A stretch of 64,000 bases of DNA from JAITWN01 sp964581365 (GCA_964581365.1 CAZOOF010000001.1:123335-187334), one strand, 5' to 3'; counted from the stretch's first letter, positions 7,981 to 16,745 are shown. Numbers and translations are program-made. The notes: a model not told the origin generated them from the sequence alone.

Positions 7981-10506
7981 CTAGAAGTTGAGGGTCAGCC
8001 CCGTGGTCACCATCAGTCGACGGTAATCACTCAGCGAAGAACTCTGCAGACCTTCGATGATGTCCTCGGCGCCGAGAATGAATCCTACCGGCAGATTGGA
8101 GCTGTTGAGCGTGTAGGAAGCCGTGGCGAACAAGCCGACGTTCTCGCGGAAACGCCAGCGCACACCGGTAGCCAGACTGTGACGCGTGTTACGCCGGTGT
8201 CTGGTGAACTGAGAAAATGAATCCGGATTGATGTAGTCGAGCAGGCTCAGGCCGTAATTGGCGTTGAACGCGCCCCACGCAGTACGGTAATCCATCCCCA
8301 ACGACAGACTGTGCATGGTATAGGCATAGTCGTTGCCGATCGGCAGTTTGTTATCGTTGATCACATACTGGTACCCCATGCGCAGCTGACTGGCAGGGGT
8401 CAGCGCTTGGGCGACAGCAAGCCCGGCAGCCGCAGTGCGCGCGCTGAAAAACGGACTGCTCTCACCGTCGTAATCACTCAAGGAAAGCGTCGCTGTAATG
8501 CTGCTCGGCATCCAGTCGCCCCGGAACGGGTGCAGCACTGACGGCAGTGTCATGCGGGTGAACCCTTCGGCGAACAGGGTGTTCATACGGCCGACGCGGC
8601 TCTCGGTCAGTAAGCCTTCGCTGCTGCGGTGAGTAAATCCGCCGAGCAGATTGAAGCGGCCTCGTGTCAGACCGGCCGACAGGGTTGCTGTTGTGTGAAG
8701 ATAGTCGAACTGTCCCCGGTGGTAAGTCGAGTAGGTCGGCGCGAACAGCAGACGCCAGCGGATCCCGCCTTCCGTCTTGTACTGGTAGGCCAGGTTCAGC
8801 GACAGATCGGAACGAAGGTCCTCGACCCGGCGCTGATCGCCGAGATTGATGTTGTCGTCCCATGCCATGAGATAGCTGGCATTGACTGACAGACCACGCA
8901 TCCGGCGACGCGCGCTATCCATCGCGCGCCGCGCCATCTCGGCAACGTGGGGCGGGGGGTTGGCCTGGAGGATCTTGGCATATTCCGAAATCGCGTCCTC
9001 TTCGCGATTCAGCCGCTCGTAGCTCGCCGCCAGATTGAGCCGCGCGCCAACATGAGTCGGGACGATGCGGATCACTTCCTGGTAGGCATCGACGGCACGC
9101 AGGATCTGCTCTTCCTGCGCGTAGATCAAACCGAGATAGAAGTGCGCCAGCTCATTGTCGGGGTCGGCAGCGAGTATCTCCTCGAACTGCTGACCAGCTT
9201 CGCGGAATCGCCCTTCGACGTACATCTGCTTGGCCACCACCAGCTGCAGATTGCCAAGCGCGCGCTCGCGGGTCGGCGCGTCAGCGTCCAGTTCGAGCAC
9301 GGCGCCATACTCGGCGGTCGCCTCGGCGAAACGGCCCAGATTGTCGTATATGGAGGCCAGGGCAAAGCGAATGCGCCAGTCGTCCGGATCGATTCTTCTG
9401 ATCTCCTCGAACGACTCCGCGGCGGCCGCCTCATCCCCATGCTGCAGGTGCAGGAGACCCAGCTCGCGCCATGCTTCGGGATCGTCCGGCGTATCGCGCA
9501 CACGTTCCTGCTGACGCTCTATACGGGCCCGCAGCCGCTCTTCAGCGACCTTCCTGCCGGCCTCGGTAGAGCCGAGGCGCCGCAGGATGCTCTGCAGACG
9601 GGCGGCGAGCGCCTCCCCGGGACGCAGGAGAGCAACCGCTTCTACCTGCTCATAGGCATCGTGCAGACTGCCCTGCTCGAGCGCCAGTTCCGCCAGCCGG
9701 AGACGCGAAGCTGCGTCGTCGGGATAGGCTTCGACGATACGGCGATATGTTCCGAGTTCGGCCTCGACATCCGCCATGACACGATACACGGCCGCAACCC
9801 CGATGAGGGCATCCCGATCATTCGGCTCGAGGTCCAGCGCCCGCTGGTAGGTTGCCAGCGCTTCGTGCAGATTACCCTGCTCCCTGAGCAGACGTGCCTC
9901 GATCACCAGCAGACGCACCTGCGCCCGTCTGCCCGCCGCGCTCTCGGGGGCAAGTTCCACCGCCTGTGCCAGGCGTTCGACAGCGCGCCCGAACTCCCCC
10001 CGCATCTCATGGACACTGGCCAGATTGATGTAGGCGTTGATGTAGTCGGGGTCGATCCCGATCACCCGCTCGAATGCCGCCAGCGCCTCGTCCGATTCAC
10101 CCCGGAGCATCTGCGCCACGCCCACGCTGTAGATGATCAAGGCATTGTCGGGATATTCGCGCGCCAGCTGGGTGAAGATCTCCAGAGCCTGATCCAGCTC
10201 CTGCCGTTCCGCATGACGCGTGGCGATCAGATACCGCATGCTGCGGCTGGCCTCCCGGCCGACGGCACTATCCTCGCCGGCGATATCAATCGCGATGCGA
10301 TACTGGGCAATCGCATCATCTGTCCTGCCGGCAGCAGAGTATGCTTCGGCAAGCCGGAGGCGAAGGTTCGCATCCTCGCGATTCGCATCGATCGCCTGCT
10401 CGAGCATGATCGTCCGATCATCCGCGGCAGCCCAGGGCGAGAATGCCGGCGTCGCCACCAGGAGCGATGCCGCGGTCATCAACAGGATGCGGTGCAGTTG
10501 CGCCAT
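7981..10506 (-). CDS. TPR-repeat protein fused to a C-terminal outer-membrane beta-barrel
   Basis: An 841-residue exported protein. A signal peptide (MAQLHRILLMTAASLLVATP, cleavage near AWAAA-type Ala residues) is followed by many tetratricopeptide repeats from about residue 35 to 535. Examples are DEALAAFERVIGIDPDYINA, LHEALATYQRALDLEPNDRD and RFREAGQQFEEILAADPDNE. The last 300 residues are an alternating aromatic/polar beta pattern ending in TTGLTLNF, with the terminal Phe typical of BAM-inserted barrels. This architecture resembles polysaccharide export porins (PgaA, BcsC, PelB) and Slam-type surface lipoprotein exporters, but no polysaccharide synthase lies nearby. It is the last gene of a four-gene unit; its start is one base after the stop of the preceding barrel gene. 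Confidence 0.85.
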   Translation of the reverse strand: MAQLHRILLMTAASLLVATPAFSPWAAADDRTIMLEQAIDANREDANLRLRLAEAYSAAGRTDDAIAQYRIAIDIAGEDSAVGREASRSMRYLIATRHAERQELDQALEIFTQLAREYPDNALIIYSVGVAQMLRGESDEALAAFERVIGIDPDYINAYINLASVHEMRGEFGRAVERLAQAVELAPESAAGRRAQVRLLVIEARLLREQGNLHEALATYQRALDLEPNDRDALIGVAAVYRVMADVEAELGTYRRIVEAYPDDAASRLRLAELALEQGSLHDAYEQVEAVALLRPGEALAARLQSILRRLGSTEAGRKVAEERLRARIERQQERVRDTPDDPEAWRELGLLHLQHGDEAAAAESFEEIRRIDPDDWRIRFALASIYDNLGRFAEATAEYGAVLELDADAPTRERALGNLQLVVAKQMYVEGRFREAGQQFEEILAADPDNELAHFYLGLIYAQEEQILRAVDAYQEVIRIVPTHVGARLNLAASYERLNREEDAISEYAKILQANPPPHVAEMARRAMDSARRRMRGLSVNASYLMAWDDNINLGDQRRVEDLRSDLSLNLAYQYKTEGGIRWRLLFAPTYSTYHRGQFDYLHTTATLSAGLTRGRFNLLGGFTHRSSEGLLTESRVGRMNTLFAEGFTRMTLPSVLHPFRGDWMPSSITATLSLSDYDGESSPFFSARTAAAGLAVAQALTPASQLRMGYQYVINDNKLPIGNDYAYTMHSLSLGMDYRTAWGAFNANYGLSLLDYINPDSFSQFTRHRRNTRHSLATGVRWRFRENVGLFATASYTLNSSNLPVGFILGAEDIIEGLQSSSLSDYRRLMVTTGLTLNF

Positions 10507-10507
10507 C

Positions 10508-11449
10508 TCAGAAGTACATGTTCACGCGAATGGCCATGCGCCAGCCGTCGAAGCCGAGCTCCATCGGACGGTAGGTCACGTCACTGTACGAACGCACCTC
10601 CGCAAGGTACGTCAGGCGCTGCTCGGCATTGAGCTGCGCTGGCGTCCGGAAATTCAGATTGTCCTCGGCCTGAATGTCGGTGCTCAGGCTGGCATTGCCG
10701 AGTTCGAATCGGCGCAGGCTGAGCGTGTAACCGAGATCAGCGCCTATCGACAACCAGTCGAGGAAAAAGTACTCGCCGCCAAGCCCGAGCTGAGCCATGA
10801 GCAACCCTGTAGCCTGCGACTCCATGACGATGATGCGCTTGAAGGTCTCGGTACCGGTATCGAATCCAAAGACGAGATCTTCCTTGTAATCGATATCGAA
10901 GATCTCGTGCAGGGCCAGGCGGCCGTGCAGCCGGAACTTCTTGGCTTCCGACAGCAGGGTCCGCTGCCAGCCGAGGAAGTACTGAAAATACGAGATCCGC
11001 CCGGAGCGCTCGTATCCGACCGGCGTCATCACTCCCTGGAAGGGCATCTCGGTACGAACCGAAGATGTCGAACCGCCCTCCCAGACACTGGCGCCGAAAA
11101 ACAGAGTGTTCCGCTCGTCGAGCCTGAGGCCGATCTCGAGCCCGCCTTCGGTCCCGCTCCTCATCTCCGGCAGCGGATTGTCGACCACGAAATCGAAGTC
11201 CTGACCGGCATCGGCCTGATCGAAGATCAGTCGACCGCGCCCCGGCAGCGGCGCCCTGAACTCTCCCTTGTTGAGAGCGGTGAGCCGCGGACTGTGCACG
11301 CCGAGTACCGGTGATACGCTCCAGAGCCGATCATCCGCGCTGACCGTGCCCCCGGCGGCGGACATCAGCAGAAATACAGAGCATCCCACCGCCACACCAC
11401 GGCGGGCTCCCCGTTGTTCTTCACCCCGTCGCGGGTGATCGGCTGTCAT
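10508..11449 (-). CDS. Predicted outer-membrane beta-barrel protein, unknown family
   Basis: A 313-residue protein that I do not recognise. The N-terminus has a hydrophobic segment GVAVGCSVFLLMSAAGGTVSA that reads as a signal peptide, after a basic leader that may be overlong. The remainder alternates hydrophobic and polar residues in short strands, for example YFQYFLGWQRTLLS and LSIGADLGYTLSLRRF, and ends in WRMAIRVNMYF, a C-terminal aromatic barrel signal. It sits between two other barrel genes, 11 bases after the upstream gene and 1 base before the downstream one. Co-transcription is therefore very likely, and function in the same envelope process is inferred. Confidence 0.7.
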   Translation of the reverse strand: MTADHPRRGEEQRGARRGVAVGCSVFLLMSAAGGTVSADDRLWSVSPVLGVHSPRLTALNKGEFRAPLPGRGRLIFDQADAGQDFDFVVDNPLPEMRSGTEGGLEIGLRLDERNTLFFGASVWEGGSTSSVRTEMPFQGVMTPVGYERSGRISYFQYFLGWQRTLLSEAKKFRLHGRLALHEIFDIDYKEDLVFGFDTGTETFKRIIVMESQATGLLMAQLGLGGEYFFLDWLSIGADLGYTLSLRRFELGNASLSTDIQAEDNLNFRTPAQLNAEQRLTYLAEVRSYSDVTYRPMELGFDGWRMAIRVNMYF

Positions 11450-11460
11450 TACCGGGATCC

Positions 11461-12999
11461 TCAGAAGGTATAGCGGAATTCCGCAAAGACGCGATCATTG
11501 CCGCTGAAATTGCCGAAAAACTGTGCGCTCTGCTCGATCGTATTGCCCCCCGTGATCGGCGAGGTTCCGCCACCGATACCCAGCTGCGAGGCCTCGCCGA
11601 AGAACAGATCGAAGCCGGCAGCGATCTGAAAATGATCGGTTACATTCATGATGAGCTTGGGCTTGAGGTAAAGCTCTTCCATGTTGATCAGAGCAATGGC
11701 CAAGAGCTGGAGCACCATCGATTGCTGCGGCATCGGCTTGCGCAGGAACAGGGTGAGGGAAGTATCCAGCCGGTCCTGAATCATGCGCTCGTCATGCCCG
11801 AGGATTACCCACTGCGTTATCGCCGGCGCGAAATCGATACCCCAGCGCTGGAACTCGTACCCGATGCCCCAGCGGACATGACGCCGCTGCAGCACGCCCT
11901 GGCTGTCGAGGAAACCGTCGCCATCGATGTCGCTGTCATTGCGCAGTCCGAAGTACTTGTCGGGCACATAGGCCGCCTCGAGTTTCAGCACCCCTTCACC
12001 AAGCGGTCGCACCGCCGTGGCTCCGTAGATGTTGATCCGGGTATAGGCGGGAAAGAACGTCGGTTCGAGCGCCGTTTCGATCATCGCCGAGCGGAACAGT
12101 ACCGGGAAGTCGTCCCAGGTATAAAACCAGCTGAAGGACACATCCGTTTCCAGCAGACGCGTCGAATACCGCAGCCCGATCTCCGAATTGCGGAAATTGC
12201 GGCCCGGATAGCGTGTCACCTCATTGCCGTCAGGATCGGTGATGCGCTGCAGCAGCTCCCACTCCGAACCTGGCGGCGCCGGTTCATGAAAGCGCAGATC
12301 CGGTATCCACAGGAACTGCAGATCGCTGCCATTGTCAGTGTACCAGTCGAGCTTGACGGTCCATAAGGGGATCCGGTAATCGAGCAGATCCGGGAGGATC
12401 AGCTCGCGGAAATCCATCGGATTGATCTCGTCGGTAATGCGAACGCCTTCAAGCACGCCCCAGACGACGAACTGCCTGCCGACGCGCAGATCGAAGCGAT
12501 CAAAGTACATATCGAGATACAGCTCACGGACCGCCATTACCGGCGAATCCTTTTCCTCGGCGAGGTTGTCGATGAATACCAGAGGCTGATCGGAATCACG
12601 CGCGAAGCGCGCGCTGATCGTCCGGTAGTCGAACAGTTCGTAGGCGAGATCGTGATAAGCCCAGGCGGAGAACCCGAGCCGCATCCCTGGCGTGAACCCC
12701 CAGGTTCCGTCCACGTTGATGATGTTGCGAATCTTGGTGATGGAACGCGGTTCGCTGAAACGGAACGCGGTCTCGTTCTTGAGGTAGCCGCCGATATCCA
12801 GCCCTTCGAGCCAGGAAAAGCGCGACTTCTCTGCCGCCGCTATCTCGGCAGAGAAGTCCGGACTATCGGAAGGAATCGTCGCGCGACCATCGGCAGCGAT
12901 GGCCGGAGTCAGGAAAGCGGGGGCAATGGCCGTCAGTGCAAGGGCAGAAAATGAAAGCGGTCGAATCGCCGCGGAACGTATCAGACGGGCTCCTTGCAT
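11461..12999 (-). CDS. DUF1302-like outer-membrane protein
   Basis: About 512 residues, with a signal peptide (FSALALTAIAPAFLTPAIAA) and long stretches of beta-barrel strands ending in DRVFAEFRYTF. Segments such as GGYLKNETAFRF-like openings, MDRFDLRVGRQFVVWG-like text (here FDRFDLRVGRQFVVWG) and DEINPMDFRELILPDL recall DUF1302 proteins. These are outer-membrane partners found with LolA-like proteins and RND transporters. The ATG at 12999 overlaps the end of the RHH gene by 19 bases; an in-frame GTG at 13008 is the alternative, and neither has a good ribosome site, so coupling to the upstream gene is likely. No RND pump is present in the window. The family call is by eye. Confidence 0.7.
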   Translation of the reverse strand: MQGARLIRSAAIRPLSFSALALTAIAPAFLTPAIAADGRATIPSDSPDFSAEIAAAEKSRFSWLEGLDIGGYLKNETAFRFSEPRSITKIRNIINVDGTWGFTPGMRLGFSAWAYHDLAYELFDYRTISARFARDSDQPLVFIDNLAEEKDSPVMAVRELYLDMYFDRFDLRVGRQFVVWGVLEGVRITDEINPMDFRELILPDLLDYRIPLWTVKLDWYTDNGSDLQFLWIPDLRFHEPAPPGSEWELLQRITDPDGNEVTRYPGRNFRNSEIGLRYSTRLLETDVSFSWFYTWDDFPVLFRSAMIETALEPTFFPAYTRINIYGATAVRPLGEGVLKLEAAYVPDKYFGLRNDSDIDGDGFLDSQGVLQRRHVRWGIGYEFQRWGIDFAPAITQWVILGHDERMIQDRLDTSLTLFLRKPMPQQSMVLQLLAIALINMEELYLKPKLIMNVTDHFQIAAGFDLFFGEASQLGIGGGTSPITGGNTIEQSAQFFGNFSGNDRVFAEFRYTF

Positions 13000-13406
13000 T
13001 TCGCGCACAGGATAACATGATCCTCTCCCGGTGCAGCGATTCCCAAGGTAGCAACCGCGCCCGCCGCCATACCATTCCCGCAGGACACACAGGTCATGTC
13101 GCGATTGAGCACGATCCGCTCCCAGGCAAGCACGCTGGAGAAGGCATCAGCCGACTTCCGCCCTGCGTCCGCGACCTGCCCGGATGAGCTGCGCGGCGCC
13201 TCATTCATGAACGCCTGCTCCAGCACGTTGCGGATCAGAATCGATACGGGGATACCGAGCTCATCGGCCCGGGCGATGACCTTGGCACGCAACTCGCGCG
13301 AGACCCGGGCTCCCAGGTAATCTTCCTTGCGCTTCATTGCTTCCCTGCGCGCCTTTTCACCCACCGATCTGGCCTGCTCCCGCATGCGCTTGGCGAAATC
13401 CTGCAT
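12981..13406 (-). CDS. Ribbon-helix-helix-like regulator with C-terminal zinc ribbon
   Basis: A 141-residue protein. Residues 20-65 (EDYLGARVSRELRAKVIARA, then ELGIPVSILIRNVLEQAF) follow the strand-helix-helix pattern of RHH DNA-binding proteins. The C-terminus has MTCVSCGNGMAAG and, about 20 residues later, LCAKCKEP, i.e. two CxxC pairs forming a likely zinc ribbon. The ATG at 13406 is chosen because GTGGAGGCAAAG precedes it; the frame is open to 13448. It is the first gene of the unit leading into three outer-membrane proteins, and a tandem repeat overlaps its promoter, so autoregulation is inferred. I do not know a named family for the whole protein. Confidence 0.75.
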   Translation of the reverse strand: MQDFAKRMREQARSVGEKARREAMKRKEDYLGARVSRELRAKVIARADELGIPVSILIRNVLEQAFMNEAPRSSSGQVADAGRKSADAFSSVLAWERIVLNRDMTCVSCGNGMAAGAVATLGIAAPGEDHVILCAKCKEPV

Positions 13407-13438
13407 CTTTGCCTCCACTGTGCAGCAATGTTTGTCAA

Positions 13439-13467
13439 CGTATAACATGACAAACGAATGTTGTACA
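13439..13467 (-). promoter_or_regulatory. Candidate sigma-70 promoter of the RHH/outer-membrane operon
   Basis: Reading the minus strand, TGTACA (13467-13462) and TATACG (13444-13439) are separated by exactly 17 bases, matching -35 and -10 at 4/6 each. The start codon of the RHH gene is about 33 bases further on. The -35 lies inside the tandem TTGTACAGA repeat (as written on the plus strand). Assigned by eye only. Confidence 0.45.
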
Positions 13468-13478
13468 GATTGTACAGA
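13461..13478. promoter_or_regulatory. Tandem 9-bp repeat, candidate operator for the RHH protein
   Basis: The plus strand reads TTGTACAGATTGTACAGA, two perfect copies of TTGTACAGA, each containing the palindrome TGTACA. RHH repressors usually bind two or more short half-sites spaced about one helical turn apart. The position over the -35 of the RHH gene suits repression. Binding is an inference. Confidence 0.5.
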
Positions 13479-13502
13479 TGAGGGACGCGGGGAATGCGTA
13501 GA

Positions 13503-14348
13503 TCAGCGCTCGGACTGATAGCGCTGGATGATGTCGGGACCGCGCTCCAGTGAACGGGCGCTGAAGAGCCCATCTTCCAGTCCGACATTGACGCGCATGT
13601 CACGCAGCTCGAATGAGGATGCCGTTCCGGATTGATGATTCCGTACCATGGAGGTCTTCCACATCCAGGCTCCATCCACCTGCTGCCAGGCGATGAACTG
13701 ATCCTTCAGCAGCTGGCCGTTACCGTCGTAGTAATCGATCCGAACTGGCACACAGCCCTCCCAGTTTCCCGGATACAGGAACCAGAAGACCCGCTTGCTG
13801 TACAGGGGACGGCTCTCCCGCGGCACGCTTTCGACCACATGGACAGTCTGTCCGTCGGCGACGGTGGTTCCCCGGTAGCGATGCTCGTCCGCCTCCAGGG
13901 CGCGCGGACTCACATCGAAATAGGTGAGGTTGGAGTTGAGGAAGCTGTCTCCGGGATCCCGGATCGTGACCCGTCGGATTTTCTTGAGCAGTGGCAGATA
14001 GATCCACTGATCGACGGGGCGTCCGCTCTCGGGGGTATAGGCGACGCGCATGAATGAGGAGCCGCGCGCATCGGGAGGGAAGGTGGTGAACAGCAGCATC
14101 TTGTCCGCGACGCCGTCCTCGCCACGGTAGTCCTTCCAGAAACGGAGGTATTCGCTGCGCTTGCTGCGGCCGTCACGATCCATGAGCGTGACGGTAAAGA
14201 TACCTTGCTGGTCAGCGCCCTGATACTTGACACCGCACTGGCGCATCAGCTCATCGCCGCTCAGGGATGGAAGCGGCGCTTCAGCGGCTGAAGCGGAGCT
14301 GCCTGCCCAGATCGCCAGGACACCGATGGCGAAGGATGCCAGCCGCAA
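13503..14348 (-). CDS. LolA-like outer-membrane lipoprotein-sorting family protein
   Basis: A 281-residue protein with a signal peptide (MRLASFAIGVLAIWAGSSAS, cleaved near AAEAP). The body contains SKRSEYLRFWKDYRG, MRVAYTPESGRPVDQWIYLP, LKKIRRVTIRDPGDSFLNSN and FDVSPRALEADEHRYRG. These are features of the LolA-like family (Pfam PF17131) often encoded beside DUF1302 barrels. It is periplasmic and likely binds lipid in a LolA-type half-barrel. It is not the canonical LolA. The end is about 100 bases upstream of the RHH start, so it may be a separate transcript. Its substrate is unknown. Confidence 0.75.
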   Translation of the reverse strand: MRLASFAIGVLAIWAGSSASAAEAPLPSLSGDELMRQCGVKYQGADQQGIFTVTLMDRDGRSKRSEYLRFWKDYRGEDGVADKMLLFTTFPPDARGSSFMRVAYTPESGRPVDQWIYLPLLKKIRRVTIRDPGDSFLNSNLTYFDVSPRALEADEHRYRGTTVADGQTVHVVESVPRESRPLYSKRVFWFLYPGNWEGCVPVRIDYYDGNGQLLKDQFIAWQQVDGAWMWKTSMVRNHQSGTASSFELRDMRVNVGLEDGLFSARSLERGPDIIQRYQSER

Positions 14349-14426
14349 CGCCCCCCGGCGGCGCCCTCTCCTGCCTCCGGCTGCGATGCCGAAATCCTTT
14401 ATGGCCTGATCCCCGTGATCAAATCA

Positions 14427-14452
14427 GGCTTCGGCCAGCAGCGACCGAAGCC
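14427..14452 (-). terminator. Hairpin after the secreted-protein gene
   Basis: GGCTTCGG and CCGAAGCC form an 8-bp perfect stem around a 10-base loop, 18 bases after the stop at 14471 on the minus strand. The following sequence, TGATTTGATC, has only a weak T run, so this may be a poor terminator or an mRNA-end hairpin. Confidence 0.4.
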
Positions 14453-14470
14453 CGTGAATCCCTGCCCGCA

Positions 14471-15436
14471 TCAAGGCACAGGCAGGGCCGGCGTGGGAGC
14501 CGTCGGTCCGAAAGTCGCGTGCCAGTCGAAAGGAGGCTCGTAGCCAGCACCGTCCGGCTCTATGCCGGTGCTGCTGGTGGAAAACGTGGTTGCCTCAGTG
14601 TCCGTCGTGTTATTGACGATTCCCTGAAAACCGAACTGCGACAGACCTTCACTGCCCAGATCCAGCCGCTGGCCCAGCCAGCGCACCATGACGTCGTCTC
14701 CCGCCGCCCAGGTCACCGCTGCCGGATCCGGGCCGGTGGTCGCTCCCCCGAAGGAGGGCCCTAGATCGATGCTGCCGGCGCTGGTGAATGCACCCTGACG
14801 CCCTTCGAGGACGAAACGCTGCACATCCGTGGAGGCGGTAATCCCGTCGCCGAGGCCGACACGCTGATCGACCGTGATGGAGCGATCCGGCCCACCTGAA
14901 CCGTCGATGAGCTCCATGACGAAGGTATTACTGAACTCATCGCCCGTCGCCGCACCGCCCGGCGAAACGAAGGCTTGGGATATGGTCATCGTCGGATTGT
15001 TGCCGTCCGGAGTGGGATTTGCCCATCCGATGGCGAGCTCGCTGCTGTTGGTGAAGGTTCCCTCGGCATCCGTGGTCGCGTGCCGCTGCTGGGCAAGGAT
15101 GCCGTTGCTCGCTCCGAGCTGTACGAAGCTCTCGTCTACATAGGCGAGATCGTCCGGGTCCCCGTTCGCATTGGTGTCGGTGACAATGGTCTGGATATAG
15201 GTCGCCCCATTGATGCTGTCGATCCACTGCACCTGAATGAAGCCGTCACCGCTCGACAGAACGCTGCAGGTGAATCCCGCCGCGCACGGCGTATCTCCGC
15301 CGCCGGCTGCGCCGATCGTGCCGTTGGAGACACTCCAGTTGTCGAAAATGGGGCTGGCGGCATGAGCGGACAGCGGAAGCACCGCTGCGCATGCCAGCAG
15401 CGTTCCAGCGCTCAGCGAACGTACCTCTTTGATCAT
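14471..15436 (-). CDS. Secreted or surface protein of unknown function
   Basis: A 321-residue protein I do not recognise. It has a signal peptide (LLACAAVLPLSAHA, cleavage before ASPIFDN). The mature part is acidic, rich in Gly, Thr, Asp and Ser, with one Cys pair (PCAAGFTC near residue 50) and a Ca-type loop look in TNANGDPDDLAYVD. The C-terminus is Pro-rich (PTAPTPALPVP) with no Phe-ended barrel signal or PEP-CTERM anchor. It precedes the LolA-like gene on the same strand, 122 bases away. It might be cargo of the neighbouring envelope system, but that is only a guess from position. Confidence 0.55.
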   Translation of the reverse strand: MIKEVRSLSAGTLLACAAVLPLSAHAASPIFDNWSVSNGTIGAAGGGDTPCAAGFTCSVLSSGDGFIQVQWIDSINGATYIQTIVTDTNANGDPDDLAYVDESFVQLGASNGILAQQRHATTDAEGTFTNSSELAIGWANPTPDGNNPTMTISQAFVSPGGAATGDEFSNTFVMELIDGSGGPDRSITVDQRVGLGDGITASTDVQRFVLEGRQGAFTSAGSIDLGPSFGGATTGPDPAAVTWAAGDDVMVRWLGQRLDLGSEGLSQFGFQGIVNNTTDTEATTFSTSSTGIEPDGAGYEPPFDWHATFGPTAPTPALPVP

Positions 15437-15617
15437 CTGCTCACTCTCCCGGAGCTGCCGGCTTCATGGGGCATTCGTACCCCCGGCGCCCACAATATAA
15501 GATTGGTGTCTGGTAGAAAATCCCGTCTTCGCGCGGGGCTGCCCTATTGACCCATATGCCCCGATTTTAGCCGCTCGCCAGGACGATGTCACGCACCGGA
15601 ACGAGCCGAAAACAGCC

Positions 15618-16262
15618 TCAGGAATGACTGCCCCGGCCGCGCTCCCGCAGGTACAGATTCATGTAAATCAGGTTGTTTTGCTTACGCCCGTAGTCGATCC
15701 GACTGAGCGAGCCGTAGTCGACAGTGAGGCGCCGGTAGGCATCCAGCGGCATCGACAGCGCATCGGCCAGACACATTCTTATCGGCCCGACATGCGCCAC
15801 CACCACCACCAGCTGACCGGGATGTTCGGCGATGACCTCGCGCACCGCTCCGGTGACCCGCTCCAGGTGGGCGCTTATCGGCTCCCCGCCCTCAGGCACG
15901 TAGTGGACCGGATCCCGCTTCCAGGCCTGAAATTCTTCCGGATAGTCCCTGGCGATATCGTCGAAGTAGAGTCCGTCCCATATCCCGAAGGGCCGCTCGC
16001 GCAATCCCGGATGCAGATGCAGGGAAGCACCGGTCGCTTCAACGATCGGTGCGGCGGTGCTGCGCGTGCGCTGCATCGGACTGGCGTAGACCGCAGCCAC
16101 CGGTTGGCCGCGGAGCAGTTCCGCTGCGTGAGCTGCCTGCTCCACCCCTTCGGAAGTAAGCGCCGGATCCTCGCGATCGTCACAGTAAAGGCGATCGTGC
16201 GGAAAATCCGCTCTGCCGTGGCGCACGAAAATTACGCCGGTTGCCCGTTCCTTCTCTCTCAT
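15618..16262 (-). CDS. Histidine phosphatase family protein (phosphoglycerate mutase-like)
   Basis: A 214-residue protein with the catalytic FVRHGRADF (RHG) near residue 13, SPMQRTRSTA and the acid ERPFGIWDG region. The second catalytic His is in VVVVAHVGPIRMCLADAL, with AHVGP replacing the commoner SHGG. The branch-1 fold includes cobalamin phosphatase CobC, broad phosphatases and phosphoglycerate mutases; specificity cannot be read. It lies 18 bases downstream of nikR on the same strand, so the two are probably co-transcribed. Confidence 0.8.
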   Translation of the reverse strand: MREKERATGVIFVRHGRADFPHDRLYCDDREDPALTSEGVEQAAHAAELLRGQPVAAVYASPMQRTRSTAAPIVEATGASLHLHPGLRERPFGIWDGLYFDDIARDYPEEFQAWKRDPVHYVPEGGEPISAHLERVTGAVREVIAEHPGQLVVVVAHVGPIRMCLADALSMPLDAYRRLTVDYGSLSRIDYGRKQNNLIYMNLYLRERGRGSHS

Positions 16263-16280
16263 TGTAGCGCCCGAAAGGCC

Positions 16281-16745
16281 TCAGGTGAGGGGGCGGCTGT
16301 GAGTATGCGAGGGGCCATCGTGCGAATGGGCAACCTCACTCACATCGACCGGCACCATATTGAGCTTGCCATGCCGCACACCCCGCTCCGCCATCACCGC
16401 ATTGGCGAACCGCCGCACCTTGCTCACCGGGCCGCGCATGAGCGCGATTTCCAGGCAGTTGTCGTGGTCCAGATGCACGTGCATGCTCGACAGGTTGAGC
16501 TCGTGATGATCATGGTGCACGCGGGTAATCCTGCTCGCCAGCTCGAGTTCGTGATGGTTGTACACATAGCTGAGCGTGGCCACACAGTGACCGTCATCGG
16601 ACTTCTCGAGGCGATCCTTCTCGAGCTGCTGCCGGATGAGATCACGCATCGCTTCCGAACGGTTGGTATAGCCCTTTTCCGCGATGAAGGCATCGAACAA
16701 ACCGGCGAGGGTCGAGTCGAGCGACATCGTTATACGTTCCATCAT
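16281..16745 (-). CDS. nikR: Nickel-responsive regulator NikR
   Basis: A 154-residue protein. The N-terminal ribbon-helix-helix reads ERITMSLDSTLAGLFDAFIA and NRSEAMRDLIRQQL, and the ACT-like domain carries the nickel ligands in TRVHHDHHELNLSSMHVHLDHDNCLE (quoted in part), including HVHLDHDNC. The C-terminal tail HSHDGPSHTHSRP is additionally His-rich. NikR binds DNA when loaded with nickel and represses uptake genes; the CbiMQO/L system at 19.7-22.8 kb is the obvious local target. Confidence 0.93.
   Translation of the reverse strand: MMERITMSLDSTLAGLFDAFIAEKGYTNRSEAMRDLIRQQLEKDRLEKSDDGHCVATLSYVYNHHELELASRITRVHHDHHELNLSSMHVHLDHDNCLEIALMRGPVSKVRRFANAVMAERGVRHGKLNMVPVDVSEVAHSHDGPSHTHSRPLT

Noticed and set aside
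8947..10632. 561-codon open frame opposite the TPR-barrel gene
   Set aside because: Antisense to a gene with clear TPR repeats; no domain, signal or ribosome site; long antisense frames are expected at this GC content.
13407..13448. 14-residue N-terminal extension of the RHH protein
   Set aside because: It would translate the -10 region of the proposed promoter and lacks a ribosome site, whereas GGAGG precedes the ATG at 13406.
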